Positions 8,200 through 18,600 of a stretch of DNA of 40,702 nucleotides are shown in pieces; the first letter of the stretch is position 1; every line of letters starts with the position of its first letter. The stretch is from contig JADKKI010000059.1 in the NCBI GenBank assembly GCA_016720595.1, forward strand, positions 1 to 40,702, written 5' to 3'. The position numbers and the translations under genes are program-made. Origin of the DNA: Myxococcales bacterium (GTDB lineage Bacteria > Myxococcota_A > Polyangia > Haliangiales > Haliangiaceae). The notes under the pieces are model-generated. The model saw only the letters and a program-made list of their open reading frames with translations. It did no database searches and had not been told where the DNA came from.

Positions 8200-9005
8200 T
8201 CCCGTTCGAGCTGTCGTGGCGCGGTGGGGCCACCGAGGCGCGCCTGCACAAGGTGCGGCCCGGGATCGAGACGCTGCCGTGGGGCTCGCTCGATCTCGCG
8301 CGCTATCCCGCGGCGCACGGGATCGAGGCGCGCCGGATCTGGAGCAACGGCGTGTTCACCGAGTACGCCAGCGCGGCGGCGTTCTCCGCGCTGACGACCT
8401 CGATGCTCGCGTGCGGTGCGCCGGTGGATCTGATCGCGATGAGCGCGGACATCGTGGTCGACGAGCTGTTCCACGTCGAGCTGTCGGCGCGGTTGACCAT
8501 GGAGCTCGGCGGTGCGGTGCCGCTCGGGTTCGATCTCGCGGCGATCGCACCGGTGACCACGCCCGGGGCGCGGCCGCTGATGCGCGCGGCCGAGATCGCG
8601 GTCACGACCTCGTGCGTCAGCGAATCGCTGAGCGTGCCGGCGATGGCGCGCTCGCGGGCGCTCGCGGGCGAGCCGCTGATCAAGGGCGTGCTCGATCGCC
8701 TGCTCGCGGACGAGGGGCCGCACGCGCGGCTCGGGTTCTGGTTCCTCGATTGGGCCAACGAGCAGCTCACCGATACCGAGCGCGGGCAGCTCGCGCGGAT
8801 CGCGGGCGAGACCATCGAGGTCTATGCGCCGCTGTGGCAAGAGGACGCAGACGGTTGTGGTGGCTGTCCGCTGCCGACCGGGCTCGGAGGGCACGATGCG
8901 GTCGGGCGCGCGGCGCTGCGCAAGGCCGTCGACGTCGCGATTGCAACGCCACTCGCACGCTACGGCATCGCGATCGATCGCGACCGCCTCGCCGCGATCG
9001 CCTGA
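8196..9005 (+). CDS. Ferritin-like di-iron protein
   Basis: 269 residues, no signal peptide, so cytoplasmic. The carboxylate/histidine pattern of a four-helix di-iron site is complete: Glu56 (VFTEYAS), Glu90-x-x-His93 (DELFHVE), Glu143 (SCVSESLS) and Glu173-x-x-His176 (DEGPHAR). Spacing suits a ferritin/rubrerythrin-type bundle; the many non-ligand differences argue against iron storage and for an oxidase, oxygenase or stress role, which is inference. A CGGC pair lies near residues 211-214, outside the bundle. The start at 8196 overlaps the stop of paralogue B. Physical coupling to two exported Cys-motif proteins is unusual and may point to a shared task. A porin gene follows 23 bases later. 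Confidence 0.8.
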   Translation: MIPFELSWRGGATEARLHKVRPGIETLPWGSLDLARYPAAHGIEARRIWSNGVFTEYASAAAFSALTTSMLACGAPVDLIAMSADIVVDELFHVELSARLTMELGGAVPLGFDLAAIAPVTTPGARPLMRAAEIAVTTSCVSESLSVPAMARSRALAGEPLIKGVLDRLLADEGPHARLGFWFLDWANEQLTDTERGQLARIAGETIEVYAPLWQEDADGCGGCPLPTGLGGHDAVGRAALRKAVDVAIATPLARYGIAIDRDRLAAIA

Positions 9006-9028
9006 TTCCGGCGTGATACCAATGGATC

Positions 9029-10218
9029 ATGCACGTTCGCCTGGGCGGCGCGTTCGTCGTCGTCGCCGCGCTGACCTCGCCCGCGCTCTCTGATCCCGAG
9101 ACCTCCGCCCCCGAGCCGCCGAGCCCGCGACCACTGTCGCTCCTGCGCCGATGCCGCCCTCGCCCGGCGATCTGGCGAAGGTGGCCCCCGAGCCGGAGAC
9201 GAAGCCGGCGTTCACCTGGGAGCCGTACGGGTACCTGCGGCTCCAGTACCTGATGGTGCAGAACGATCCGAACGTGGCGTTCGTCGGCCGCGATGACGGG
9301 TTCGAGCTGCAGAACGCGCGGCTCGGGATCCGCGGCAAGCTCGCCGACAAGCTCAAGTTCGTGATGGCGATCGAGGGCGCGGTGGACGAGCGCAAGCAGG
9401 TCAACACGCCCGACGGCAAGCTCAAGGTCGGGCTCAAGGACGCGTACGTCGATGCGGTGGTGAGCGGCAAGGTCACCGCGCGCGCCGGGTTCTTCGAGAC
9501 GCTGGTCGATCCGAACCTCGATGGCGACACCGTGCGCGAGTTCGTGGACAAGCCGATCGAGAGCCGCGGCATGCGCGCCACCGAGGGCTATCAGACCGAG
9601 GGGCTGCCGCCGGGGCGCTCGCTCGGCGCGGCGATCCGGTTCGAGCCCGAGGGCGAGGTCAACGCGCCGGCCGCGGGCTTCGAGGTCGCGGTGCAGAACG
9701 GCGCCGACGAGTACGCCTCGAACAACGACAACGACACGCCGGCGGTGTCCGCCAGCGGCATCATCAAGCTCCCGAAGGGCAGCTGGGTGGTCGCGTCGGG
9801 CCGGTTCAACCGCCGCACCGTCGGAGACCTGCCGTTCCGTCAGGACGAGGACGATATCCAGGGCTCGATCGGTGCGCGGATCGTCGGTGGCCCGGTGGCG
9901 TTCGGCGCGGGCGCGGTGGTGCAGCGGACCTCGTTCCCCACCACCGGCGGTCCGGTCCAGAACGGGTACGGTGCACACGCCCAGCTGTCGGTGAAGATCG
10001 AGGGCACGCACCCGATCTCGATCGGCTACCGGTTCGGCGTGCTCGATCCCTCGAGCCTGATCCTCACCGACCGTGTGATGGAGCACACGGCGGGCGCGGT
10101 GATGGCCGTGCCAACGTACCGGATGCGCGTGCAGCTCCAGGCCACCCACGTCGTCGAGCAGGGTGCGCGCACGCTGTCGAACGATCGCGTGCAGCTCGCC
10201 GCCGAGGTCTCGCTGTGA
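9029..10218 (+). CDS. Phosphate-selective-porin-like outer membrane protein (one frameshift after the signal peptide)
   Basis: The ATG at 9029 gives a signal peptide (MHVRLGGAFVVVAALTSPAL) and a Pro/Glu-rich linker. A single indel near 9110-9125 then moves to the frame that is open from before 9151 to 10218. The mature part begins FTWEPYGYLRLQYLMVQND and continues with amphipathic strands typical of OprO/OprP-type 16-strand porins: FELQNARLGIRGKLADKLKF, YVDAVVSGKVTARAGFFETL and ISIGYRFGVLDPSS. It ends in a strand (VQLAAEVSL) with a C-terminal hydrophobic residue, as expected for BAM recognition. Its TGA overlaps the next GTG start. The substrate cannot be told from sequence. Family assignment is by pattern, not by search. 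Confidence 0.75.
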
Positions 10219-13200
10219 ACGCCCGCGCGGCGCTGGCACTCGCCGGCCTCGCGCTGGCGGCGTGCAGCGATCCCGCGCCGCACGCTCGCGCGCAGGTGAT
10301 CGGGACGCTCGAGGATGCGATCGGCGGCCCGCACGCGATCGGGCGGATCGGCGACTTCCTCCTCGAGAACGATCAGATCCGGCTGGTGATCGCCGACACC
10401 GGCGTCTCGAGCGATCCGGGCAAGGTCTCGACGTATGGCCGCGCGAACACCACGTTCGGCGGCACGATGGTCGATGCCGATCTGCGACGCGATGGCGTGG
10501 GCGGCCACGGCAACGATCAGCTCGCCGAGCTGCTGCCGGGGTTCCTGTTCACGGTGATCAACCCGACCAAGGTCGAGGTCACCAAGCGCGGCGATGACGG
10601 CGGCCCGGCCGAGGTCACCGTGACCGGCACCGGCGGCGATCTGCTGCAGATGGTGGCGCTGCTCAACACCGGCCTGCTGTTCCCCACGAACCTCGGGTTC
10701 AAGAACACGTACCGGCTCTACCCCGGGAAGAAGTACGTCGAGATCGAGACCACGGTCACCAACACCGCGCCCAACGGCGGCGCGCACCCGTTCCCGTACC
10801 TGAACCCCACGCAGCTCGACAACCTGCTCGGGATGAACATCCCGAACGTCGCGAACATCCAGCTCAGCGTCCCGATGGGCCAGCTGCCGCTGCTCGGCGG
10901 CGAGCAGGATCTGTTCGCGCCCGGGGTGGCCGGCTTCAACGTGAAGTACGCGATCGAGGACAGCTACGCGATGGCGGGTGGGTTCCCCTCGTTCCCCGGC
11001 CTCGCCGTGGATTTCCTCGCGAGCCGCGGCGAGGGCGTGTCGTACGGGCTGACGATTCCGGATGCGGCGTCGAACTACGTGACCACGTACAAGGCCGGCT
11101 ATCCGGGGCAGGATCTCACGCCGTACTCGATGCTGGTCCCGTTCACCTATGCGGGTGTGGCCGGCGTGTTCATGGCCAAGCCGCCCGCGATGCTCGGGCC
11201 GGGCCAGTCGTTCAGCTTCACCTCGTACTTCGTGGTCGGCAAGGGCGACGTGGCGAGCGTGGCCGACGTGATCTACGAGCTACGCCAGCAGGAGACCGGC
11301 ACGTTCGGCGGCCGCGTGGTGGACGAGCGCACGCAGGCCCCGGTGGCGCACGCCAGCGTGTTCCTGCTCGATGCGAAGATGCGGCCGATCAACCAGATCG
11401 AGACCGACGAGGGCGGCGCGTTCCTCGCGACGCTCCCGCCCGGCTCGTACAACTACCGCGTGCTCGCCGACGATCGCGACACCGCGGCCACGGCGTCGAT
11501 CACGATCAAGGCGCACGCGCAGACCGGCGCGCTGATCCAGATGAAGTCGCCGTCCACGGTCGCCGTCGCCGTGATCGACGAGCTCGGGCGCCACGCGCCC
11601 GCGAAGGTCACGCTGATCGCCTCGTTCGACACCGCGAACCAGGGCAAGGATCCGCGGACCTTCCTGTTCTCGCTGCCGTTCGGCGAGCGTCGCCGGCCCA
11701 CCGCGTTCGATGGGGGCAACCGCTTCATCGAGGGCGCGTGGTGGACCAAGGACGGCCGCGTGGAGGCCCACGTGCGGCCCGGCACCTACGACATCGTGGT
11801 CTCGCGCGGGCCCGAGTACGAGCTGACCACCAAGCGCGTGACGGTGTCCGATGGTGCGTTCGTCGCCGAGCAGCTCGTGCTCAAGCGCGCGTACACCACG
11901 GATGGTTGGATCGGCGGCGACTTCCACATCCACGCGCAGCCCTCCACCGACAGCGGCACGCCGATCGATGCGCGCGTGATCAGCTGCGCCGCGGAGGGCC
12001 TCGAGGTCGCGGTGGCCACCGATCACAACTACGTCACCGACTACGCGCCCGTGATCGCCGCCTCGGGGCTCGATCCGTGGCTGCTCGGCATCCCGGGCAT
12101 GGAGCTGACCACGTTCGAGATGGGCCACTTCAACGGCTATCCGCTGCGGATCGATCCGGGCTCCACGCGCGGCGGCGAGTTCGTGTGGGCCAACCAGCCG
12201 CCGCAGAAGCTGTTCGATCAGCTGCGCGCGCTCGCGGTGGATCCGGCCAACAGCATCGTGCAGGTCAACCACCCGCGCCAGCAGGTGCTCGGGTACTTCG
12301 CGCAGTTCTTCATCGATTCGCTGACCGCCGAGCCGTACACGCCGGCCGGCATCCTCGGCGTGTTCGCGCCCTATGGCGACGAGTTCCAGCCCGACAAGAT
12401 GAGCTACGACTTCGATGCGGTGGAGCTGCTCACCGGCCGCAAGATCGAGAACGTCCATACCTACAAGGCGCCCACGCCGCTGCCGCCGGGGCCGTTCCCG
12501 AATCCGCAGCCGGTGCCGGGGCAGGTGGTCGTGGGCGGCGATGGCAAGCCGAGCTTCCCGGGCGTGGTCGAGACCTGGTTCACGATGCTCGACCGCGGGC
12601 ACAAGGCCACCGGCATGGGCACGTCCGACACGCACCACCTGCTCGGTGACGAGCCGGGCTATGCGCGCACGCTGCTGTTCGTGGGCAAGGGCAAGGACAC
12701 GCCGGGCGGGTTCACGCGCGAGGACGTGGTCAAGGCGATCAAGGGCCACCACGCGATCACGACGTCCGCGCCGTTCCTCGAGATGACGATCGGAAACGGC
12801 ATGATCGGCGACACGATCGTCGCGCAGGGCGGCAGCATCGACGTGCGCGTGCGCGTGCGGACGCCGAGCTGGGGCGCGGTCAATCACCTCGTCGTGTACT
12901 CGAACAGCGCGATCGTCGCCGATCAGGTGATCCCGGCAGGGCAGGGCACCGACTACGAGACCACCGTCCACCTGAACCTCACCAAGGACAGCTGGGTGGT
13001 GGCCGAGGTCGAGGGCACCAGCAACCTGTTCCCGGTGTCCACGCCGGTCGAGCTGCCGCCGCTCGATGCCACGGTGATCATCAAGGCGCTGTCGGCCGGG
13101 CTCGATCTCTCGAGCCTGCCGGTGACCGCCAAGCTCAAGCCCAACCAGATCCACCAGAGCACGCCGTACGCGATCACGAACCCGATCTGGGTCGACATCG

Positions 13201-13313
13201 ATGGCAACGGCTGGAACGCACCCAAGGCCGCGCTGCCCCGGATGGCGGGCCCGTCGCGGCCGCGTCCCGACGTCCGCGCGCAGTTCGATTCGCTTCCGGA
13301 GCTGTCGCCATGA
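10215..13313 (+). CDS. PHP-domain lipoprotein, CehA/McbA-type metallohydrolase
   Basis: 1,032 residues, intact. GTG start in a GTGA overlap with the porin stop; lipoprotein signal with LAAC, Cys17. Residues about 25-355 form a beta-rich N-terminal region of the kind found in CehA/McbA proteins; about 355-430 is a carboxypeptidase-regulatory-like beta-sandwich (FGGRVVDERTQAPVAHASVF). The PHP metal site is complete: His571-x-His573 (GDFHIHAQ), Asp603-His604 (ATDHNY), Glu in GMELTT (about 632), His686 (VNHPRQ) and Asp805-x-His807 (GTSDTHH). It is expected to hydrolyse a phosphoester or a carbamate-like ester at the cell surface or in the periplasm; the real substrate is unknown. Translationally linked to the porin before it and the small protein after it, so it may process a molecule that the porin admits. 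Confidence 0.85.
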   Translation: MNARAALALAGLALAACSDPAPHARAQVIGTLEDAIGGPHAIGRIGDFLLENDQIRLVIADTGVSSDPGKVSTYGRANTTFGGTMVDADLRRDGVGGHGNDQLAELLPGFLFTVINPTKVEVTKRGDDGGPAEVTVTGTGGDLLQMVALLNTGLLFPTNLGFKNTYRLYPGKKYVEIETTVTNTAPNGGAHPFPYLNPTQLDNLLGMNIPNVANIQLSVPMGQLPLLGGEQDLFAPGVAGFNVKYAIEDSYAMAGGFPSFPGLAVDFLASRGEGVSYGLTIPDAASNYVTTYKAGYPGQDLTPYSMLVPFTYAGVAGVFMAKPPAMLGPGQSFSFTSYFVVGKGDVASVADVIYELRQQETGTFGGRVVDERTQAPVAHASVFLLDAKMRPINQIETDEGGAFLATLPPGSYNYRVLADDRDTAATASITIKAHAQTGALIQMKSPSTVAVAVIDELGRHAPAKVTLIASFDTANQGKDPRTFLFSLPFGERRRPTAFDGGNRFIEGAWWTKDGRVEAHVRPGTYDIVVSRGPEYELTTKRVTVSDGAFVAEQLVLKRAYTTDGWIGGDFHIHAQPSTDSGTPIDARVISCAAEGLEVAVATDHNYVTDYAPVIAASGLDPWLLGIPGMELTTFEMGHFNGYPLRIDPGSTRGGEFVWANQPPQKLFDQLRALAVDPANSIVQVNHPRQQVLGYFAQFFIDSLTAEPYTPAGILGVFAPYGDEFQPDKMSYDFDAVELLTGRKIENVHTYKAPTPLPPGPFPNPQPVPGQVVVGGDGKPSFPGVVETWFTMLDRGHKATGMGTSDTHHLLGDEPGYARTLLFVGKGKDTPGGFTREDVVKAIKGHHAITTSAPFLEMTIGNGMIGDTIVAQGGSIDVRVRVRTPSWGAVNHLVVYSNSAIVADQVIPAGQGTDYETTVHLNLTKDSWVVAEVEGTSNLFPVSTPVELPPLDATVIIKALSAGLDLSSLPVTAKLKPNQIHQSTPYAITNPIWVDIDGNGWNAPKAALPRMAGPSRPRPDVRAQFDSLPELSP

Positions 13314-13888
13314 CGCGCCTGCTTCCGGCTACTGCACTTGCCATCTGCCTGGCGGCTGGACCCGCCTGGGGTCACACGTTTCCACCGGCCCGCAACGTGG
13401 TGGTCCAGGTCGAGCCCTGCGAGGTGGTGCTGTTCGTGGGCTATCGCCCGGGGACCGGAGAGCCCACCGAGGCGATCCTCGCGCGGGCCGCCAGCGCGCC
13501 CAAATCCCGCACCCTGGACGTCCTGCGCGACGTCCTGACCGCGTTCGCGATGTCCCCGCTCACGGTGGCCGTCGATGGCCAGCCGTTGGTGCCCACGAAT
13601 GTCCGCGCGAAGATCGGCTTCGAACCGGGCGGCGCGCGGCCGATGGTGGTGCTGCTGGTGACCTATGCACTCGCCCCCGGGACCGCCCTGGTGATCGGCA
13701 CCAAGGATCCGCGTAGTACGCGGATATCCTGGCAGGATCGGGCGAGCGACCGGGTGGCGATCTCGGAGGCCCCGCAGCAGGGCAAGTGGTTCGGCGGCGT
13801 GGCATCGATGTTGCTCCCCATGGCGGGAACTCCGGGAGCCGCCACATGCGCAACCTATCGATCGTCCTCGCTGCACTTGTCTCGCTGA
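13310..13888 (+). CDS. Exported protein of unknown function
   Basis: 192 residues; the start overlaps the stop of the PHP gene (ATGA). Signal peptide MTRLLPATALAICLAAGPAWG, so the mature protein starts HTFPPARNVVVQVEPCEVVL. A conserved-looking strand with one Cys is followed by a helical segment (EAILARAASAPKSRTLDVL) and a domain ending in a basic and amphipathic tail. It has the form of a small periplasmic protein; the free N-terminal His could bind a metal, which is speculation. The last 43 bases overlap the next gene in another frame. The end may be artefactual: a short indel near 13830 would end it earlier. Confidence 0.6.
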   Translation: MTRLLPATALAICLAAGPAWGHTFPPARNVVVQVEPCEVVLFVGYRPGTGEPTEAILARAASAPKSRTLDVLRDVLTAFAMSPLTVAVDGQPLVPTNVRAKIGFEPGGARPMVVLLVTYALAPGTALVIGTKDPRSTRISWQDRASDRVAISEAPQQGKWFGGVASMLLPMAGTPGAATCATYRSSSLHLSR

Positions 13889-15519
13889 CCGCGACTGCCT
13901 GCGATCAGGAGTACGACCCGGATGCCCCGGCGATCGATCCGACCGCTCCGCGGATCCACATCACGTCGCCCGCGCGCGGCACGTTCGCCGGCGATGTGTC
14001 GTCGGTCGTGGTCGCCGGCACCGCGATCGATGACAGCGGCGTCGTCACGTCGGTGACCGTCAACGGCGTCCCCGCCGTGGTCGAGGCCGATGGCACGTTC
14101 AAGGCCACGGTGCCGGTCGATGCGGGCACGAACCTGCTCCACGCCGTCGCGAAGGACGCGCAGAACAACACCGGCAAGGAGACCCGCGCGGTCGTCGCCG
14201 GTCCGCTCGAGCCGATCGGCTCCACGGTCCCGCAGGGGATCACCGCCGCGATGACCGCGCAGACGTTCGATGCGCTCGGCCGCGGCCTCACCGGCTTTCT
14301 GACCGGCTCGAACCTCCAGGCGCTGGTCGCCCCGATGAACCCGGTGGTCGATGCCGGCACCACGAACGGCGTCCCGGACTGCCTCTACGCGCAGGCGATG
14401 GTCACCAGCACCACGCTCGGCGCGGCCTCGAAGATCACGTTCGCGCCGCAGCCCGGTGGCATCTGGCTCCAGGCCGAGCTCGATCGCCCGAACATCGGCA
14501 CCCACCTGCAGTGGGCGGTGTCCTGCCTCGATGGCTCGCGCAACGTCACGATCAGCGCGAGCCACATCACGATCTCCGGGATGCTGACCGTCGGGATCAA
14601 GCAGGGTGCGTTCGACGTCCACTTCGATCACCCGAACGTCCAGATCACGGGCTTCAACGTCGATCTCGGCGGCGTGCCCGGCACGATCGTCGATCTCCTC
14701 CACCTCGACACGATGCTCGGCCCGGTGCTCGGCTTCGTCGCGGAGCGGTTCGCCGTCCCGTACCTCAACACCTCGCTCGCCGGCCTCAACGCGGTCAAGA
14801 CCATCGACGTGCTCGGCAAGAAGGTCGACATCAAGGTCTCTCCGGCGCGGATCGACTTCGACGTGGCGGGCGCGACCATCGAGCTCGACACCAAGCTGCG
14901 CGCGCAGGGCGACACCGCCTCGCCGGGCTTCGTCTACGTCACCGACGAGGCGCCGGTCATGGACATGAACCAGGGCTTCCAGCTCGCGGTCGTGGACAAC
15001 GCCGCCAACCAGCTGCTCGGCAGCTTCTGGGCCGCCAAGGGCATGGACTACGGCATCGACCTCAAGAACGGCAGCTACGGCGAGGTCGGCAAGCTGTACG
15101 ACCGGGTCGAGGTGTCGGCCAAGGTGCCGCCGTTCATCGACGCGCACCACGACGGGCTCCGCCTCACCGTTGGTGACCTGCTCGCCACGTTCAAGAACGG
15201 CACGTCGATCGCCACGCAGGTCGCGATCAACGCCGAGGTCAACCTCAAGGTCGTCGCCGGGGCCAACGGCGCGCTCCGCCTCGACGTCGGCACCCCCGAC
15301 GTGTTCATCGACGTCCTCGACGAGAACATCGACGGCGCCAACCAGCTGTCCAACGCGCAGTTCGAGGCGGTCACCTCGTTCGGCGTGTCCCGGATCATCG
15401 CGTTCGGCTCGGGCGCGGTCGGCGCCATCCCGCTGCCGTCGTTCGGCGGCGTGGCCTTCAAGAACGTGAAGATCGGCAGCCAGACCGGCTACCTCGTCGT
15501 CGGCGGCCAGGTCGAGTAG
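13846..15519 (+). CDS. Large lipoprotein: Ig-like domain plus possible lipid-binding (TULIP/BPI-like) domain
   Basis: 557 residues. ATG 13846 is preferred to the GTG at 13786 because it begins a lipoprotein signal (MRNLSIVLAALVSLTATAC, Cys19). Residues about 33-120 form an Ig-like beta-sandwich of the 'glucodextranase B / bacterial Ig' type (ITSPARGTFAGDVSSVVVAG, VTSVTVNGVPAVVEADGTF). From about 130 a long region of alternating strands and amphipathic helices (HITISGMLTVGIKQGAFDV, VPGTIVDLLHLDTMLGPVLG, LGKKVDIKVSPARIDFDVAG) is reminiscent of BPI/CETP-like TULIP folds that bind lipid in a tubular cavity. That assignment is tentative. It overlaps the previous gene by 43 bases and is followed by another large lipoprotein with similar strand patterns. 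Both could take part in moving lipid or hydrophobic molecules across the periplasm. Confidence 0.7.
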   Translation: MRNLSIVLAALVSLTATACDQEYDPDAPAIDPTAPRIHITSPARGTFAGDVSSVVVAGTAIDDSGVVTSVTVNGVPAVVEADGTFKATVPVDAGTNLLHAVAKDAQNNTGKETRAVVAGPLEPIGSTVPQGITAAMTAQTFDALGRGLTGFLTGSNLQALVAPMNPVVDAGTTNGVPDCLYAQAMVTSTTLGAASKITFAPQPGGIWLQAELDRPNIGTHLQWAVSCLDGSRNVTISASHITISGMLTVGIKQGAFDVHFDHPNVQITGFNVDLGGVPGTIVDLLHLDTMLGPVLGFVAERFAVPYLNTSLAGLNAVKTIDVLGKKVDIKVSPARIDFDVAGATIELDTKLRAQGDTASPGFVYVTDEAPVMDMNQGFQLAVVDNAANQLLGSFWAAKGMDYGIDLKNGSYGEVGKLYDRVEVSAKVPPFIDAHHDGLRLTVGDLLATFKNGTSIATQVAINAEVNLKVVAGANGALRLDVGTPDVFIDVLDENIDGANQLSNAQFEAVTSFGVSRIIAFGSGAVGAIPLPSFGGVAFKNVKIGSQTGYLVVGGQVE

Positions 15520-15628
15520 CGATCCCTGACTCGGTGCGTCGGGGCCGGCCCGGCGTTCGCGATCGGTCGTAACGAATCGACCCTTGACCCACGGGGGCCA
15601 CTCGGGGGACACCCGCGTCGAGGGGTCC

Positions 15629-18600
15629 ATGAACAACCGTCGGTATGACTGGGTCGTCGTGATCACGGCCATCGTGATCGCGCTGTCGGGATGCGGTGGC
15701 GGCTGCGGAGGCTGCGGGATGCAATCGATCCCGGGCGGCTTTCCCGCGGCGAAGCGCTCGCCCAACGCCGGCCAGATCCGGATCACGCCGACCGCCCTCG
15801 CGGCGATCAGCGCGGATCCCGCCAAGGTGATCGGGCCGCTCGTCGGGAACGCCATGAACGGCGTGATCGACTTCAATGTCCCGGGCAGCTGCGGCGGCAA
15901 CCCGGAGATCTGTTGCGTCAACAACGTGCCGTCGGCGACCTGCGGTCCCCTCCAGATCGATCTGGTCAAGCGCCCGACCGACCAGCCCCGGCTGGTGCTG
16001 ACCCCGGTGCAGGGCTCGAGCAGGCTCGACATGACGATCCGCGCCCGGGTGAAGACCCTGATGAAGCTGCCGATCAAGTACGACACCGGCCTCATCGGCA
16101 CCGTCAGCTGCGACGTGCTGATCGACACCACGAAGGGCTCGAACGCGGATCTGCGGATCGACGCCCAGATCCAGTTCTCGCAGGACCCCACCGTCGGGAC
16201 CACGCGGATCGCCGCCAACAACGTGTCGGTGACGCAGCTCGAAGGCGCGGACCTCACCCTGTCGGGCAACATCGGCTGCTCGATCGCGGGCGCCTTCGTC
16301 GGCGCGTTCACCGGCACGCTCCAGGATCAGATCGCCGGCGTGCTGGCGAGCACGATCAACGACGCCACGTGCAAGGCGTGCGACACCGGCAACGTCGCCG
16401 AGTGCGGCAGCTCGTTCGCCACGGCGTGCACCAACAAGGTCTGCCAGGTCGGCAACCGGTGCCTCCAGGAGCTCGGTCTCGATGGGCGGATGCCCGCGTC
16501 GGGGCTGTTCGGCAGCCTGTCGCCCGGCACCACTGGCGCGCTCGATCTGTACGAGGTCACCGGCGGCTATGCGACCTCCGATAGCGGTGGCCTCGGCCTC
16601 GGCATGCTCGGTGGCATGCAGCCGGGCGGCACGGCGCGCGATCGCTGCGGCCCCTCGGCGGTCGAGCCCGCGGCGGTGAGCGTGCCGCAGTCGGCGGTGT
16701 TCCAGGGCAACGTGCTGCCCGGCACCTCGACCACGTTCGATATCGGCATCGGCCTCCACAAGTCGCAGCTCTCGCAGTTCGCGTGGGCCGGCTACGACGG
16801 TGGGCTGCTGTGCCTGACCATCGGCGGTGGCACGTTCGCGCAGCTCAACACCGACACGCTGTCGCTGCTGTCGCGCTCGCTCGGTGACCTGGTCGAGACC
16901 AGCTCGCCGATGGCGGTGGGCCTGCGTCCTCAGGCTCCGCCGGAGATCACGCTCGGCAAGAACACGTTCAAGGATGATGGCGCCGGCAACCAGGTGCTCG
17001 ATCAGCCCCTGCTCGACATCAAGTTCACGGCGATGGAGATCGACTTCTTCGCGTCGGTGGACGACCAGTACGTCCGCGTGTTCACGGTGGTCGCGGACGT
17101 CCACCTCCCGATCGGGCTCCAGGTCATGGGGATGGGCATGTTGACGCCCGTGATCGGCGCGATCGACGATGCGTTCACCAACGTCAGCGTCAAGAACGCC
17201 GAGGCGGTGACCGAGTCGCCGGCGCAGCTCGCGGCGCTGTTCCCCACGCTGCTCAACCTCGTGCTGCCGCAGCTCTCGGGCGGTCTGTCGCCGATCTCGC
17301 TGCCCGCGATCGGTGGGCTGAACCTCTCGGTGGTGAGCATCACCGCGGTCGACAACGACAGCTTCCTCGCGATCTTCGCGAACCTCGTCACCGCGATGCC
17401 CGCAGCCCCGGTCGCCACGCACGCCACGCTGGTGGCGGTGCACGAGGCGCCCGCGGATCTCGCGCGCCGGCCGATGAAGTGGAAGGGCGCCACGCCGCCG
17501 AGCGTGGACCTCGATTTCGGAAGCGATCGCGATCGCGAGTGGAGCTACCGGATCGACGGTGGCACCTGGAGCGCGTGGTCGACCAACCCGCACCCCACGG
17601 TCGCGTCGACGTTGTTCTGGCTCCCCGGTCAGCACAAGCTCGAGGTCACCTCGCGCATGATCGGCAAGCCGGAGACGATCTCCGCCACGCCGGAGCTCGT
17701 CGAGATCGCGATCGGCGATGAGGCCCGGGCCACCGCGAAGGTCGCGCCGTTCCACGGCCAGTCCGGCGGGGCAGGCTGCGCGTGTGATTCGTCAGGCGCT
17801 GGCGCGGCCGGTGCTGCGCCGTTCGCGCTGATGATCCTGTTGCTGCTGCTCCCGCTCCGCAAGCTCGTGCGCCGCGCGCGACGCCTCGGCGGCATCATCT
17901 GGCTCGCGGCCGTGGCGTGCTTGCCGGGCTGTAGCTGCAGCGATGCGCCGTGCGGCGACACCGCGTGTATGGAGGGCGAGCTCCCCAATGGCGGCCTCGG
18001 CCGGTTCAACAGCATCGCGGGCGATGACAAGCGCGTGATGATCGCGACCTACGACACCGGCTACGGCGATCTCGTGGTCGTCGATGGCACCGATGCCGCC
18101 AGCCCGAAGTACTACGTGGTCGATGGCGTGCCCGACGTCACGCCGGTCTACGACCCGAGCACCTACCGCGGCGGCATCGACGAGCCGGGCCCCGACGTGG
18201 GTGCGTGGACGGCGATCGCGATGTCCAACGGTCACGCGAAGGTCGCGTACCAGGATCGCGAGGCGCACGCGCTGAAGTTCGCGCGCGAGAAGAAGCCAGG
18301 CTCGTGGGTCAGCTACACGATCGATACGCCCGATGATCTCGAGGAGGTCGGCCAGCACGTGGCGATGACGATCGACGGCGGCGGGCACCCGGCGATCGCG
18401 TATCTCGCGATCGGCCTCGACGATGGCATGGGGCACCGCACCACCGAGCTGCGCCTGATCCGCGCCGTCGCGGCCGAGCCCGACGTCAGCGATTGGTCGA
18501 GCTCGACGATCTCGACGGCCACCGGGACCTGCGCCGGTCTGTGTGGACCGGGCACGGCCTGCCTCGCAGGCGCGGCGGCCACGGACCCCGAGGTCTGCAC

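Noticed and set aside
8196..9005. Bacterioferritin or iron-storage ferritin
   Set aside because: The di-iron ligands fit the superfamily, but length (269) and the rest of the sequence do not fit storage ferritins, so only the superfamily is named.
13855..17755. Very long minus-strand open frames (13855-16317 and 15458-17755) opposite the two large lipoproteins
   Set aside because: They are Arg/Asp/Val/His-rich translations complementary to genes with lipoprotein signals and good strand patterns; they lack starts with ribosome binding sites and any domain. They are a product of high third-position GC.
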